This document shows, one piece after another, positions 1-11,955 of a DNA stretch of 64,000 nucleotides. The DNA is from Aphidius gifuensis (Eukaryota > Arthropoda > Insecta > Hymenoptera > Braconidae). How positions within the stretch are numbered: the first letter of the stretch is position 1; each line of letters opens with the position of its first letter. A program made the translations under genes and the position numbers. The stretch lies in assembly GCF_014905175.1 (NCBI RefSeq), contig NC_057788.1, positions 9,672,001 through 9,736,000 of the forward strand, read 5' to 3'. The notes beneath the pieces are model-generated. The model was not told the origin of the DNA. It saw only the letters and a list, made by a program, of their open reading frames with translations, and did no database searches.

Positions 1-500
1 TCCATTCTTCTCTCATTTTTCTACACATAGATTTATATTCTTTCTTACACTCTAAATATATTTTCTTGTCATTCATACACTCTGTTTCTCTAAACTCATC
101 CAGCCTTTGGTACATTTCTCTTCTCTTTGTTTTGCATTCCTCGTTATACCACTCACATACTTTTCTGTCGCTTATATTTTTTGATTTCATACCACATTTC
201 ACTGCCACTTCTTTTATTTTTTTTATTAGCTCTTTCCATTCCCACTCACTCCCTCTCTCTTTGTTTCTTAGCATTTTATAAATCTCCTTTTGATATTTGT
301 CAAACTTTTCACCTTTCCATTTGTATTTTTCTATTTCACCATTCTCCCTCGCTCTCACTACTCTCTTTTAACACTAGTATTAGCCCGTATTCCCACTCTG
401 TCACATCACTCACATCTTTAACCATGCTTCTTCTCACTTCTATCAACTGCCCTCCCGATGCTCTCCCTCTCTTTACTTTTTCTCCCTTCTTCTCTTTCAC
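1..500 (-). pseudogene. Decayed non-LTR retrotransposon ORF2 fragment
   Basis: The plus strand is strongly pyrimidine-rich. The complementary strand reads as a Lys/Glu/Arg-rich protein with features of the endonuclease to reverse-transcriptase linker of non-LTR (LINE) elements. First comes a stretch ending in RGRASGGQLIEVRR (about 430-470). After a frame break near 365-370 comes a longer reading with the motif CEWYNEECKTKRREM (about 100-155) followed by repeated KKEY/CRKM basic helices. The W-N/D-E-C plus basic helix pattern is typical of the linker after the endonuclease domain. No reverse transcriptase is inside the window, because the element would continue to the left. The two plus-strand Ser/Phe/Leu-rich frames over the same region are shadows. 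The frame break and missing middle of the endonuclease mark it as dead. Family assignment beyond 'LINE-like' is not possible by eye. Confidence 0.6.
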
Positions 501-665
501 AATATATGTATGCAAAAAAAAAAAAATTAATTCAATAAGTTTAATTTTTTACATTTATTTCCTTTGTCGTTAGAGCAACCCTCTTAATGTTCTTTACTAC
601 GAACACTAATTTACAGTGTTTTAAAAATTTAAATTAGAGAAATTATTTATTTTTTGTTATTACAG

Positions 666-894
666 TTAATGAAATAAATAGAGCGGAAGCCAAATCAGCG
701 CCACTATCAGAAGTCATTGATGCAGGTACTTATAAATTTTCTAGTTTGCAAATTTAGTTTATTTTGATCCTTGAAATAATTATTTTTTTTTTTTGTTATT
801 ACAGTTAACGACGAATGGATGTTATTATCTGGACATTACTATATGGACATCACTAAATTACAAGACAGCTTGTCTACCGGTATTCTTGTTAAAG
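666..894 (+). CDS. Family S gene: first visible exon pair
   Basis: There are two small exons, 666-725 (60 nt) and 805-894 (90 nt). Each is preceded by a pyrimidine tract ending in TTATTACAG and followed by a GTAC donor. Both are phase 1 at both ends. They translate as V/I-NEINRAEAKSAPLSEVIDA and VNDEWMLLSGHYYMDITK followed by LQDSLSTGILVK. An almost identical pair recurs at 8091-8299, and because all exons are phase 1-1 every splice combination stays in frame with the last exon at 11264. The initiating exon, which in related copies (26826, 43769, 60840) encodes a signal peptide, is not visible and probably lies left of the window. Whether this pair is spliced to the later exons or is a truncated duplicate cannot be decided from sequence alone. 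Confidence 0.5.
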
Positions 895-1252
895 GTACGT
901 TCAAAAAGAAAACAAATTTATCTTAAAAAATTGAAATATACCATAACAAAAAATATAACGTAAAAAAGATCTGGTAACGTTTGTTGGGGCGTGTGGCCCA
1001 CGTTACCTGTTGAAAATTAAAAATTTTCAATACTCCGGCTAGGGCCATGGGTGTCTTAATTTCTCAGATATAATGAAATTATGGTTTTTTAAAAAATTTA
1101 ACGGGTTATTGATAATAACATAATTTAAAAAAAAAATTTCATGTTTATTGTTTTTTTTTCTCAAAAAATATTGGAAATAGCAAAAAAAACCGATTATGCG
1201 GGCGATAGAGTTTTTTGCGACGCAAAATAAGATCCCGTTAGGAATTCTCGGT

Positions 1253-2286
1253 TAAGGTAAACGTACCAGTCATTGTCCTACGACCAATTCATGTCCGCTT
1301 TGGTATAAATTTATGAATTAAATAATTATTTGATGCGTGTCAATCTCTAACTATTTTTTTTATTGAAAATTCATCCTTTGTGCATCTTGTTGTCAATATT
1401 TCGCATTTTTATTATAATTTTTAATACGTCAAAACTTAATACGAAAGTCAGGTACCACATTTTTCGGGTCTCGTAGTAGCTTGCTTAATGGTGGAGCTAA
1501 GTGACGGCCAAGTTGGAATAAGGAATCATTCATTATGTAATCAAACGATATGCTTAATTTTTTTTTCTAAATTAATTAAATATGATTATCTAAATTTCCA
1601 ATTAAAAAAAAATTTTTTTTTTTATCATTTAATATAAAAATCAACTAGGACATGAACCAGGGCATAATTTTTCATCCATTTTTAATTTATGTCCGACGTT
1701 TCTAACCTCACTTTAAGTTGTATTTGCTAATAAAATATGCTTACTCGCTGATGTTTTTTTTTTTTTAATTTTTATTTTTAATTTTTTTTAAAATAAATAA
1801 TTAACTGCAAGGATCTTGAGAAAGCTCAAGAAAAAACAAATTGAGGCACAAAAACTTGAAAAAATAAAAAAAAAAAAAACAAAAAAAAACAAAATATAGC
1901 CCGTTAATTAATATTTTTCTTATTATTTATTTATAAACTAATTTTTGTTCATAGTTTGTTTAATTAATAAAAGTTTTATACTAAAATAAAATCAATTTGG
2001 GCTTTTAAAAATCATGGGACATCCACTAATACATCAACGGACATGATTAGCTCGACTCGAATTTTAGACGGACATGAACTGATCGACTTATGAATTTTTT
2101 TAAATAATTTATTTTAATTATAAAATTAATAAAAAAAAAAGATTTAATAATTCTTATCATCAAGATAATATTATTAACTATTAGTTTCAACCGTTAGATA
2201 TTAATTTCCTTGAGTTTAATCATTTTTCCAAATAAAAAACATGTAAAATTTTCCTTACTTGGTCATTAACTGGTACGTTTACCTTA
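1253..2286. mobile_element. DNA-transposon remnant with 18-bp terminal inverted repeats
   Basis: TAAGGTAAACGTACCAGT at 1253-1270 is the exact reverse complement of ACTGGTACGTTTACCTTA at 2269-2286, about 1.03 kb apart. The interior is AT-rich, repeats GGACATGAA-like motifs several times and shows no transposase frame. It is best read as a non-autonomous TIR element. Target-site duplications are not clear. Confidence 0.5.
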
Positions 2287-2439
2287 CATGTCAAAAAAAA
2301 TTTTATAAAAAAAACTCGACGAAAAAAATCACGACAAAAAAAAACATGACAGAAAAAATTTTCAAAAAAAATTACGTCATAATAAATTTTTTTTTTTCTG
2401 AATAATAAATTTAATATTTCATATAAATTATTTTTCTTA

Positions 2440-2720
2440 TATGTATAGCCGTTAGATTTTTTACTTAGCTGGTAGATATTTTACTCAGCCTTGATAATAG
2501 CCAAACAATCAATACCTATATCATTTCACTTAGCTAGATATTGCACTTAGCGAGATTTTTTATGAAGCTAGATTTTCTACTTAGCTGTGATTGTAGCCAA
2601 ACAATCAATACCTACATTATTTTTTTTAGCTAAATTTTTCATTCAGCTGTAATTGTAGCCAAACAATCACTATCTACCTTATTTTACCAGCTAAATATCT
2701 TTTACTTAGTCGCTAGACTT
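2440..2720. repeat. Minisatellite, about 90-bp period
   Basis: Three diverged units carry TTAGCT, then TGTAGCCAAACAATCA (or TAATAGCCAAACAATCA) and AATACCTA, at about 2501, 2590 and 2657. No gene is seen. Confidence 0.55.
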
Positions 2721-2837
2721 TTTGTCTAAATTTTTTTTTTTTAATATTTGAAAATTTTTTATTGAAAATTTTTTTGTCGTGTAATCGAATTCTCTATTTT
2801 AATTCTACGTTGAGTTATTCACTGCCTAATTTTTCTG

Positions 2838-3075
2838 AATTGAAAGTCTACATGCAATAACCCGCAACGCGTCGAAAAATTTTTTTTTTTAAACAATGAT
2901 AATGATTAAATAAAAAAGTCTAATGAAAAATAATTTTTAGTTTTTGTTGTTAATAATATTAACAATGATAAATAAAAATTATCTTTCATTAGACTTTATT
3001 TTTTTCATCATTATCATTGTGTGAAAAAAAAATTTTTTTGACGCGTAGCGGGTTATTGCATGTAGACCCTCAATT
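2838..3075. mobile_element. MITE-like palindromic element
   Basis: The outer arms AATTGAAAGTCTACATGCA (from 2838) and TGCATGTAGACCCTCAATT (to 3075) are near-perfect inverted repeats. The complementarity continues inward through AATAACCCGC/GCGGGTTATT and an AATGATAATGAT stem, so nearly the whole 238 bp can fold on itself. It has no coding capacity. This structure is typical of a foldback MITE. Confidence 0.7.
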
Positions 3076-4670
3076 GTTGAAAAATTGATTAAAAATGCTA
3101 TAACTTCGAAGATAATGAGGATGGAAACATTATCCGGCTTAATTAAAAGTTCTCGAAAAGCTCTGTTGTAGGAAATGTGGGTATTTTTTTAGCCTTCAAT
3201 AGTTTTTGAGAATAAAAATCAAATATTCGAATTTTTTTTTTCATTTTAAAGTTTTTTTTTTAAAAACTATTGAAGATGGAGGAAAAAACCTACAATGCGG
3301 GCGATAAAGTTTTTTGAGACGCAAAAAATGAGCCTAATACGAAGTCTTCATTCTTATTTTTGGTCAAGTTATTCGATTTCTAATTTTTTTTAATTTGTTT
3401 AAAACCGTTATAACTTTCGGGATAATCAAAATAGAGACATCAAACTAGGCTTAAATAAAAGGTCTCACAAAGCTTCATTATGGGATATTTGACTTTTTTT
3501 TCGGCCTTGAATAGTTTCTGAGAAAAAAAATTAAATATGTGATTATTTTTTTTTTTATTTTATAGTTTTTTTTTTTTTTGTTCAAAAACTATTGAAGATG
3601 GATGAAAAAACCTATTATGCGGGCGATAGAGTTTTCGAAGACGCATTATTTGAGCCTAATACGATGATTTTCCTTTGATTAGGTCGTAAGTTATGAACGT
3701 TTTTTTTTTTTCGTTATAAAATACAATACTGCGGCTGAGCCTATGGCTCCTAGCCTCCGTAAAAATATTATTAATATTTATTATTATTTTTTAACTGTTA
3801 TATATATGTATAGATTAAAATTAATTAAAAGTAGTTATCAGGTTATATAGATCAAAAAAAAAAATGAGACAGCGCAAGCTCAGCTGATAAGTATAGTTGA
3901 GCTTTACTTGCACACGTGCGCACTTGATAGCAAGGTGAGACCGGTTATTTCTGTATATCTATATCTATATCTATAGCTGTGAAAATGGAAACCTTTGAGG
4001 CCTTTGATCTTAGCAACTACCCGACCGATTCTTTTAATTTTTTTTTTTAAATAAAAGGGTTTCTCTCAGAGAAGGCTTATAGCATTTATTCGATTGCTTC
4101 ATTTAATAAACAACTGAGTTATTAATAGTTGATTATTGTTTTTATTCGACAAATTGATTTCTAATTACAAATAATATTATAAATTTAATGATAAAATTAT
4201 TATTATTTTTCCAATGTATTTATATTATCTTTCTCAACACAGTATACAGATGTTCTTGCTTCATAATACAACTTGTTATTAAACTAATAATATATCAAAT
4301 AAATTCAACATATCCCCGTTAGCTAATATCAATTTATTTAAAACAAATTATTACTCATTTTTTTTTTTTTTTTTTTGATTATTCAATTAGTCAGTCAATT
4401 GACTTTGAATGACAATTTAAATTATTAAATTAAGATATTTTCACGAAAAATATAATGACAAAACTTTGAATTGTTTTATTATAATTTTTTAATGAGCATG
4501 AAATTTAAAAATGGTACATATTGTATATTGTAATTGACATAACCAACTAAATTTTTTGTTTTTATTAAAATTCTTCATTATACAATTATTGTATTTTCAA
4601 TAATAAAATTATATAATGTATGTATATTAATGAAAGACTGTGTCATCGAGTTATTGTTATTTGAAGTATA
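3076..4670. repeat. Repeat-rich intron sequence without genes
   Basis: The motif ATGCGGGCGATAGAGTTTT, with small variations, occurs at about 1197, 3296 and 3617. Each time it lies 3' of a T-rich stretch and before a GACGCA motif, so it belongs to one dispersed repeat. An imperfect (TATATC)n run sits at 3953-3975 and long T runs at 4360-4376. I see no gene. Confidence 0.45.
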
Positions 4671-5062
4671 TCACGGAGAAAAATATCCTGCGATTTTTAC
4701 ACAGAAAATAATGTAAAATTTGGGACCGTATTGAAATATTGTAAGAATTCATTTTTTTTTTAGTAATCGAGTGTTTCACGTATTTTTGTGTATAGTTTAC
4801 ATTCTTCTTGTAGAAGTGTTGTTTTACAAAGTTGAACGGCGAGAATTACATTTTTTTTGTAGAAATGTTGTTTTATAAAGTTAAACTGTAGAAATTACCT
4901 TTATTTTGTAGAAATGGTGTTTTACCGACGAATTATGTAAAATTTACATTTTTTTTTGTTTTTGAATAATATATAACGATTTTAAATTGACAAAAAAAAA
5001 AAAAAGATGATTTTTTTTTTATTCAGAATATTAACGGGTTTTGTTTGTTTTATTTTTGTTTT

Positions 5063-5160
5063 TGCTTGTCCCGACCGGGATTTGAACCTACATCTACCTA
5101 AACCTATATAAACCTATAATCCTAAAGCCAGTGCGTTATCCCCTAAGCCATCGCGCGTAA
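5063..5160 (-). repeat. tRNA-like segment (SINE head or tRNA pseudogene)
   Basis: On the minus strand the segment reads GCGCGATGGCTTAGGGGATA near 5160, resembling a Pol III A box. It ends in GGTTCAAATCCCGGTCGGGA near 5065, a near-consensus B box plus the T-arm. Between them, TATAGGTTTA-type direct repeats replace a normal anticodon arm, so it cannot fold as a functional tRNA. I favour a tRNA-derived SINE head or degraded tRNA pseudogene. Confidence 0.55.
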
Positions 5161-5504
5161 ACTTAAAAGTGGGAAAATTTTCGTCCATATCAAGAATGAC
5201 ATTCGACAAATAAAAAATAATAAAATTTTAATTGATAAATTAAATGAATAAAGAAATAAACATATAAAAAAAAATTAAAACATTAATGGAGTATAAAAAT
5301 TAAAAACAAATAAATAAACTAGAATTATTGTGTCAAATAACTGTGATATAAATATAGACTACACTGAGAGAATTTTTTTGTTAATCCTACGGGGCAACCA
5401 CTACGAAGTGAGCCAAGTTGACATTTCCGTATTTAACTATTTATTTACACTAAGTTTTCTGCATGTTATAAATAAAATACATGTAAATTTATTTTTTAAA
5501 AATA

Positions 5505-6985
5505 CAAATGTCCAAGGAAAAGCAGTAGCTAAGGAAAAGATGTAGCTAAGGAATTAATGTGACTAAGGAATTCTTTCCTTGAAACATAATTCTTTGGCAA
5601 CATTAATTCCTTAGCTACTGCTTTCCCTTGGACATTTTTTATTTATTTTATAAATAAAATACATGTAAATTTATTTTTCAAAAATACAAATGTCCAAGGA
5701 AAAGCAGTAGCTAAGGAATTAATGTGACTAAGGAATTATGTTCTTGAAACATAATTTTTTGGCAACATTAATTCCTTAGCCACATTACTTCCTTAGCTAC
5801 TGCTTTTCCTTGGACATTTGTATTTTTAAAAATTAAATTTACATGTTTTTTATTTATAAAATAAATAAAAAATGTCCAATGAAAAGCAGTAGCTAAGGAA
5901 AAGATGTAGCTAAGGAATTGAGGTTGCCAAAGAATTATGTTTCAAGGAATATATTCCTTAGTCACATAATACACTTTATAACTATGGACGACCCTATTTA
6001 TTTTATAAATAAAAAACATGTAAATTTATTTTTTAAAAATACAAATGTCCAAGGAAAAGCAGTAACTAAGGAATTAATGTGACTAAGGAATTAATGTTGC
6101 CAAAAAATTATGTTTCAAGGAAATAATTCCTTAGTCACATTAATTCCTTAGCCACATTAATTCCTTAGTTACTGCTTTTCCTTGGACATTTGTATTCTTA
6201 AAAAATAAATTTACATAACATTTTATTATAAAATAAATAAAAAAATATCAGGAAAGAAAAACGGTAGCTAAGGAAAGATGTAGCTAAGGAATTAAATGTG
6301 ACTAAGGAATTATATTCTTGAAACATAATTTTTGGCAACATTAATTCCTTAGCTACATCTTTTAACAACTACTGCTTTTCCTTGGACATTTTTTATTTAT
6401 TTTATAAATAAAATACATGTAAATTTATTTTTTAAAAATACAAATGTCCAAGGAAAAGCAGTAACTAAGGAATTAATGTGACTAAGGAATTATTTCCTTG
6501 AAACATAATTTTTTGGCAACATTAATTCCTTAGCCACATTAATTCTTTAGTTACTGCTTTCATCGGACATTTTATTTTAAAAAATTTACATGTATTTTAT
6601 TTATAAAATAAATAAAAAATGTCCAAGGAAAAGCAGTAGTTAAGGAAAAGATGTAGCTAAGGAATTAATGTGACTAAGGAATTATGTTCTTGAAAGATAA
6701 TTTTTTGGCAACATTAATTCCTTAGGTACATCAATTTCTTAGCTACTGCTTTTCTTTGAACATTTTTTATTTATTTTATAAATGAAATACATGTAAATTT
6801 ATTTTTTAAAAATACAAATGTCCAAGGAAAAGCAGTAGCTAAGGAAAAGATGTAGCTAAGGAATTGAGGTTGCCAAAGAATTATATTTCAAGCAACATTA
6901 TTTTCTTCAAACATAATTTTTTGGCAACCTTAATTCCTTAGCTACATCTTTTCCTTACCTACTGCTTTTCCTTGGACATTTTTGT
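5505..6985. repeat. Array of about eight palindromes, period near 190 bp
   Basis: Each unit starts AATGTCCAAGGAAAAGCAG, continues TAGCTAAGGAA, then after a variable centre returns as TTCCTTAGCTA and CTGCTTTTCCTTGGACATT. Units start near 5508, 5688, 5870, 6044, 6247, 6445, 6617 and 6818. They are separated by 50-60 bp spacers that are themselves inverted (TTTATTTTATAAATAAA). The third unit is broken. Degenerate relatives appear at about 10915-11190. No coding sequence. Confidence 0.8.
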
Positions 6986-7760
6986 TTTTCAAAAATAAAA
7001 TTACATGTCCTTTATCTACTACGTAATGGCTGTAAAATTAATCTAGTCGTAATTACGACTCAATTTATTTGGCAACATTCTTTCCTTAGAAACATTTGCC
7101 TATAGCTTTTTTATCAATTAATTATGGGAAAAATATCTAAGGAATCGATATTGCTAAATAAATTAATTTGTAGTCTAGTTTAATTTTACATCATTTTTAT
7201 TTATTTTAAAATATAATTATTGTGTCGTATGGCTGTAAAAGTAATTCAAACTACGTATTAATTTATTTGGCAAAAAAACATTTCGACAAAAAAGCAAGGG
7301 TGGGAGCAATGTGTACGTCACAATATTTCTACGGAAAAAGTGTAAATTTTACGTTCCAACGACGTAAATCAAAAAGATCACTGAATAAATGTTTTTTTTT
7401 CATGTTTTTTCGGTAAATTTTACAATAAATGAAATGAATTCTATTAAATTATTCTGGTGTTTCATTTTCTCGGAATAATCGGTATTTCTCTTAAAAAAAT
7501 GTAAAATTAACAATAAAATATTACAAAATTTATCTTTCTTTTAATGCAAACTTTACATTTTTTCATATGAAATAAGTTTTCATTTAAAAATAATAAATCT
7601 TACAATATAGCCAATGAAAATTTTATGGGATTTATCAGATAACGTAGAATCATTTTTTATTTATGCAAAAATTACACAAAATTATGGTGTATATCGCAGA
7701 TGTCGGCCACGGTCCCAAATTTTACAATAATCTGTGTAAAAATCGCAGGATATTTTTCTC

Positions 7761-8090
7761 AGTATACCGAGAGTATAATATAACAGCTGGTCTGTTTATT
7801 GACAATATTGACAATACCAAGGTCTTTGTATTGTCATTGGCACAGACTTTTGAAATGTTACACAATATACATTCAGGTTATTGTCTTGTATAAACATGTT
7901 TACACAAGACCCCAACAGAATTTTTCAAACAACTAAAAATGATTTTCTTTATTTGGTAAATCCACTTTTTTCCCTAAAGATTAAATTTTTCTTCCTTTTT
8001 ATCAACTTTATAACCCGAGTTTAAATTTTTCAGTCTTGCAATGTTTTAAAAATTTAAATTAGAGAAATTATTTATTTTTTGTTATTACAG
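7761..8090. other. Intron sequence, no feature
   Basis: This stretch is AT-rich. Its last 50 bp (TTTTAAAAATTTAAATTAGAG and onwards) duplicate the sequence in front of 666, marking the start of the exon-pair duplication. Confidence 0.4.
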
Positions 8091-11000
8091 TTAATGAAAT
8101 AAATAGAGCGGAAGCCAAATCAGCACCACCATCAGAAGTCATTGATGCAGGTACTTATAAATTTTCTAGTTTGCAAATTTAGTTTATTTTGATCCTTGAA
8201 ATAATTATTTTTTTTTTGTTATTACAGTTAACCACGAATGGATGAACGAAGACATTACAAAATTACCAGAAAACCTGTCTACCGGTATTCTTATTGAAGG
8301 TACGTGTTAACAAAAAAAATACAATTTTTATCTTAAAAAATTAAAATGGATCATAAGAAAAAATATAACATGAAAAATATTTATTAATATTATTATTATT
8401 TTTTAACTGTTATACATGTGCGCGGGCAAAGATATGTCTTTAGAAATTAGAAGACATAGTAGGTTCGGTTCTCGGTTAAGACAAAAAAAATAGAGTTAGG
8501 TTTTTCAGGATAGATAGGCATTCAAATAGACATTAATATAATAAAAAGTAATCTACAATAAATATATAATTTTTTTTTTTTTTTTATTAATGATTTTATT
8601 AATGATTAATGGATCATCAGCCAAGTCTTGGTAGACTTTTAAGGTGTTACCCGCGCATATCTAGAGACCTCTTGCGGATGGCATTTAGAAACATAATATT
8701 TCTATGAGTGCGAACGAAATAAAAAAAAGGAGAAAATCTCGTTTCTCACTTCCACTTAAGTATTTAGACGAAGACAAAAATTTATTTTTATTTGTTGTAA
8801 AATAAAAAGGTCTCAAAGCCCTATTAGTTTTTATATCAAAAGTTTCCTTATTGTTTCTTCTATCTATACTTAGTTTTTGATAAAGCTAGCCGTATTTTTC
8901 ATGAAATGGCTAACCAGGTTTCTAAAAACTCAACCGGACTCTCCATAAGAACCTATGTATAACCTCCAAAAAAGTAGCCTATTTTATTAATTAATTACTA
9001 AGTAATTAGCTACAAGAAAATTATCATAAAATTTGAGCGTGTGTATTACTATTTCATTAAGCTTCTTAGAAAATTCCAAGGCTCTATCCGTATTTTTGAT
9101 TTGTGCTGGATATTCCTTAATGGCCGTTGCTTGTTTGCCAATCATCGGCCAATCTTTGGCTGATACGTTAATATGGCCATTGCTTGGTTGTCATTCATTG
9201 GCCAAGCTTTTGAATCCTTAAGGAGGTTATGCAGAAATTACTCTTTTTTTAAAAAATATAATGAGAATGTTCTGAAATTTTGTACACAAGTAGATCTTTT
9301 CATTCTGAATACAACGGTATAATTATTTTCTTATGTTGATCGGTTAAATTTTTTGTAATTAATTATTGAAAATAATATTTAACATTGGCTCTTATGGAGA
9401 TTTCAACCATTTTTTTCGGATAGAAAAAATGATGAAAAAGTCTTGAAAAAAATCACACATATACTAGAAACCGAGTTTTATTAATTGCGCGAAAAATTTT
9501 CATATGTTGATCGGTCAATTAATGAGTAATTAATTATAAACTTTACAAAAATTAGATGTGGCAACGTATGGCATGTTCAAACACACACACATACCCGCAA
9601 TCCCATATATATTGTATATGGGGCGCAGGCGCTTTTCACTTTATTTTTTTACAGTGTAGTCGGATTTCAGTTTTGTCTGTGACGTCAGAAGCGCCCCGCA
9701 ACACCCGCAATGAATTTGTGCATAACCTCCTTAAGGAGGTTATACACAAATTACTCTTTTTTTAAAAAATATAATGTGAATGTTCTGAAATTTTGTATAC
9801 AAGTAGATCTTTTCATTCTGAATACAACGGTATAATTATTTTCTTATGTTGATCGGTTAAATTTTTTGTAATTAATTATTGAAAATAATATTTAACATTG
9901 GCTCTTATGGAGATTTCAACCATTTTTTTCGGATAGAAAAAATGATGAAAAAGTCTTGAAAAAAATCACACATATACTAGAAACCGAGTTTTATTAATTG
10001 CGCGAAAAATTTTCATATGTTGATCGGTCAATTAATGAGAAATTAATTATAAACTTGACAAAAATTAGATGTGGCAACGTATGGCATGTTCAAACACACA
10101 CACATACCCGCAATCCCATATATTGTATACGGGGCGCAGGCGCTTTACACTTTATTATTTTACAGTGTAGCCAAGTTTCACTTGAGACTGTGACGTCAGA
10201 AGCTCCCCGCAACACCCGCAATGAATTTGTGTATAACCTCCTTAAATGATCAACGCATGGTTGCCATCCTTAGCCAAGCTTCAGCTGACTCTCGGGCGGC
10301 CAAGAGTTGGTCTTTTGTTGATTTGATTCAAATTAGAAATTTATTTATGAAAATGCGTTGTAGCTGCCGTGGCCGAGTGGTAATGCTTCAGGATATCGCA
10401 CGGAAAGACCCGAGTTCAAGTCCATTCTTAGTTCCGTATTGCGGAAGTTATTGCGGGTCCCGCAATTACGATTCACCGACAAAAAATATTAGTCGCGATA
10501 AAAAAACATGAAGGGGCTTTTTGTTGCATTCAAATTTTACCTTATTTTTGCAATTGCATTTTGCATACCACTATGGCAGCTTCACATGAAAGCAACCACA
10601 AGCGCCTTCATCTTTTTCTATTGCGACTAAAATTTCTTGTCGGCAATAACTCCCGCAATTAGGGATGTGCGATAGTCACCGATATATTTAATGGCCGATA
10701 TTATATCGATATATTATCGCCGATATTTTTTGACCCCGATATATTGATATCTGATATTTTTTCTAGCAAATATCGGGTATATTTTTTTCAGAAAATACTG
10801 TTGTTACCGACAAAAAAATTTTTTTATTGATTATTAAAAACCGTTTAAAACAAACAAAATAACATTCGTTAAACGAATAAATGTCTAAAGAATTGATGTA
10901 GTTATTTTTGGAAGGAATTAATGTTGCTATTACCACCTAATTTCTTTGCTCACATTAATTCCTTAGCTGCTGCTTTTCCTTGTTCTTTTATTTATTCATT

Positions 11001-11922
11001 ATTTGATAAAAAAAATGATTATAATTTATTTTAATAAATTAGAAAACCAAGGACAAGCAGTAGCTAAGAAAAAGATAAGACAATAAATAATAAATTTACA
11101 TGTATTTTATTTATTAAAAAAATAAAAATCCCAAGGTCAACATTCATTCCTTATAGCTACATTTTTTTTTTTAGCTACTGCCCTTTCTATTTAACACTAA
11201 AAAATCAAAGCAATTTTCTGTGTGGTTTTCAAAATTTCAATTTTTTTAAATTTTGTTTTCCAGGTTCAGAAAAAGATAAAGATAAAGTAATTCTGGAGAG
11301 TTTAATTTCAATTTTAAAAAAAAAATCCAGTAAAATTCATGAACTCGTTGCTGATGTTAAAAGTATCAGCGAGATACCTGGAGAAATTAAAGATAAAATT
11401 ATGGCAAAAATCAAAACTACGGCCAAAAGTTATGTTCGTTATCTGGTAACGGAATTAAAACGATGCTTTAATTACATTTCGCTGTCTAAAGTTATGAAAA
11501 TTGATGAAAAAAGAAAATGCTTAAATAAATTTGACCGCGCTACTGTTAATATTACGAAAAGTAAAGATTATTTCATAAGCGTGTTAATTACCGAGGATTT
11601 GATCCACTATTTAAACGAAAACTATTACCATTTAATATTCAACGAAATAAACAAAATACAAAAATTGCTAGAAAATCTGAACTTCAATAGCAAAGAATTG
11701 AAACAAGTACTTGACACCATTGTTGAATTATTATGTAATAATCACGAAGAAGATTGTTATGAATTGATGAAGAAAAATAATATTGACTATGAATTAAAAA
11801 ACCCGTCAAATAAAATGATTGAAAAAGAATTCGGAAATAAAGTAGTCATAGCTGTGAACAACTACAAAGCAAACGTTACTGATAAAAAAGCGTTAGATAG
11901 TGAAATAAAAGCTATATATAAT

Positions 11923-11955
<33 letters not shown>

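Larger units (their letters stand above)
968..3758. mobile_element. Insertion block inside family S intron
   Basis: The intron after 894 and the intron after 8299 are paralogous. The second runs continuously from AACATGAAAAAT into TTAACTGTTATA, while the first is interrupted between about 968 and 3758, so about 2.8 kb was inserted. The block begins with GATCTGGTAACGTTTG and ends near CTAGCCTCCGT. Similar motifs containing CGGCT and ATGGCT lie near both ends (about 1029-1050 and 3727-3752). It contains the nested repeats listed separately and no coding potential that I can see. Exact edges are uncertain by several bases because of A/T runs. Confidence 0.5.
4675..7760. mobile_element. 3.1 kb block bounded by 50-60 bp inverted repeats
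   Basis: The left arm (4675-4729) starts GGAGAAAAATATCCTGCG and runs to TTTGGGACCGT. The right arm (7709-7760) is its reverse complement, from ACGGTCCCAAATTTTAC to CGCAGGATATTTTTCTC, with a few mismatches. TATA flanks both ends and could be a target duplication. The interior holds a tRNA-like segment and an array of palindromes but no transposase. It may be a foldback element with later insertions, or two oppositely oriented copies of a short element. Confidence 0.45.

Noticed and set aside
66..573. Two overlapping Ser/Phe/Leu-rich plus-strand frames
   Set aside because: Shadow of a purine-rich retrotransposon frame on the other strand, with low-complexity composition.
5063..5160. Functional tRNA gene on the minus strand
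   Set aside because: Only A- and B-box-like parts match. The anticodon arm is replaced by direct repeats and the acceptor ends do not pair.
5330..5545. 71-codon frame within the palindrome array
   Set aside because: It overlaps repeat units and has no counterpart in the other units.
10362..10440. Functional tRNA-Leu/Ser gene
   Set aside because: No acceptor stem pairing, and the body continues as a repeat.
9033..10511. Four short frames around the MITE dimer
   Set aside because: They are repeats of the same MITE/SINE text and encode nothing recognisable.
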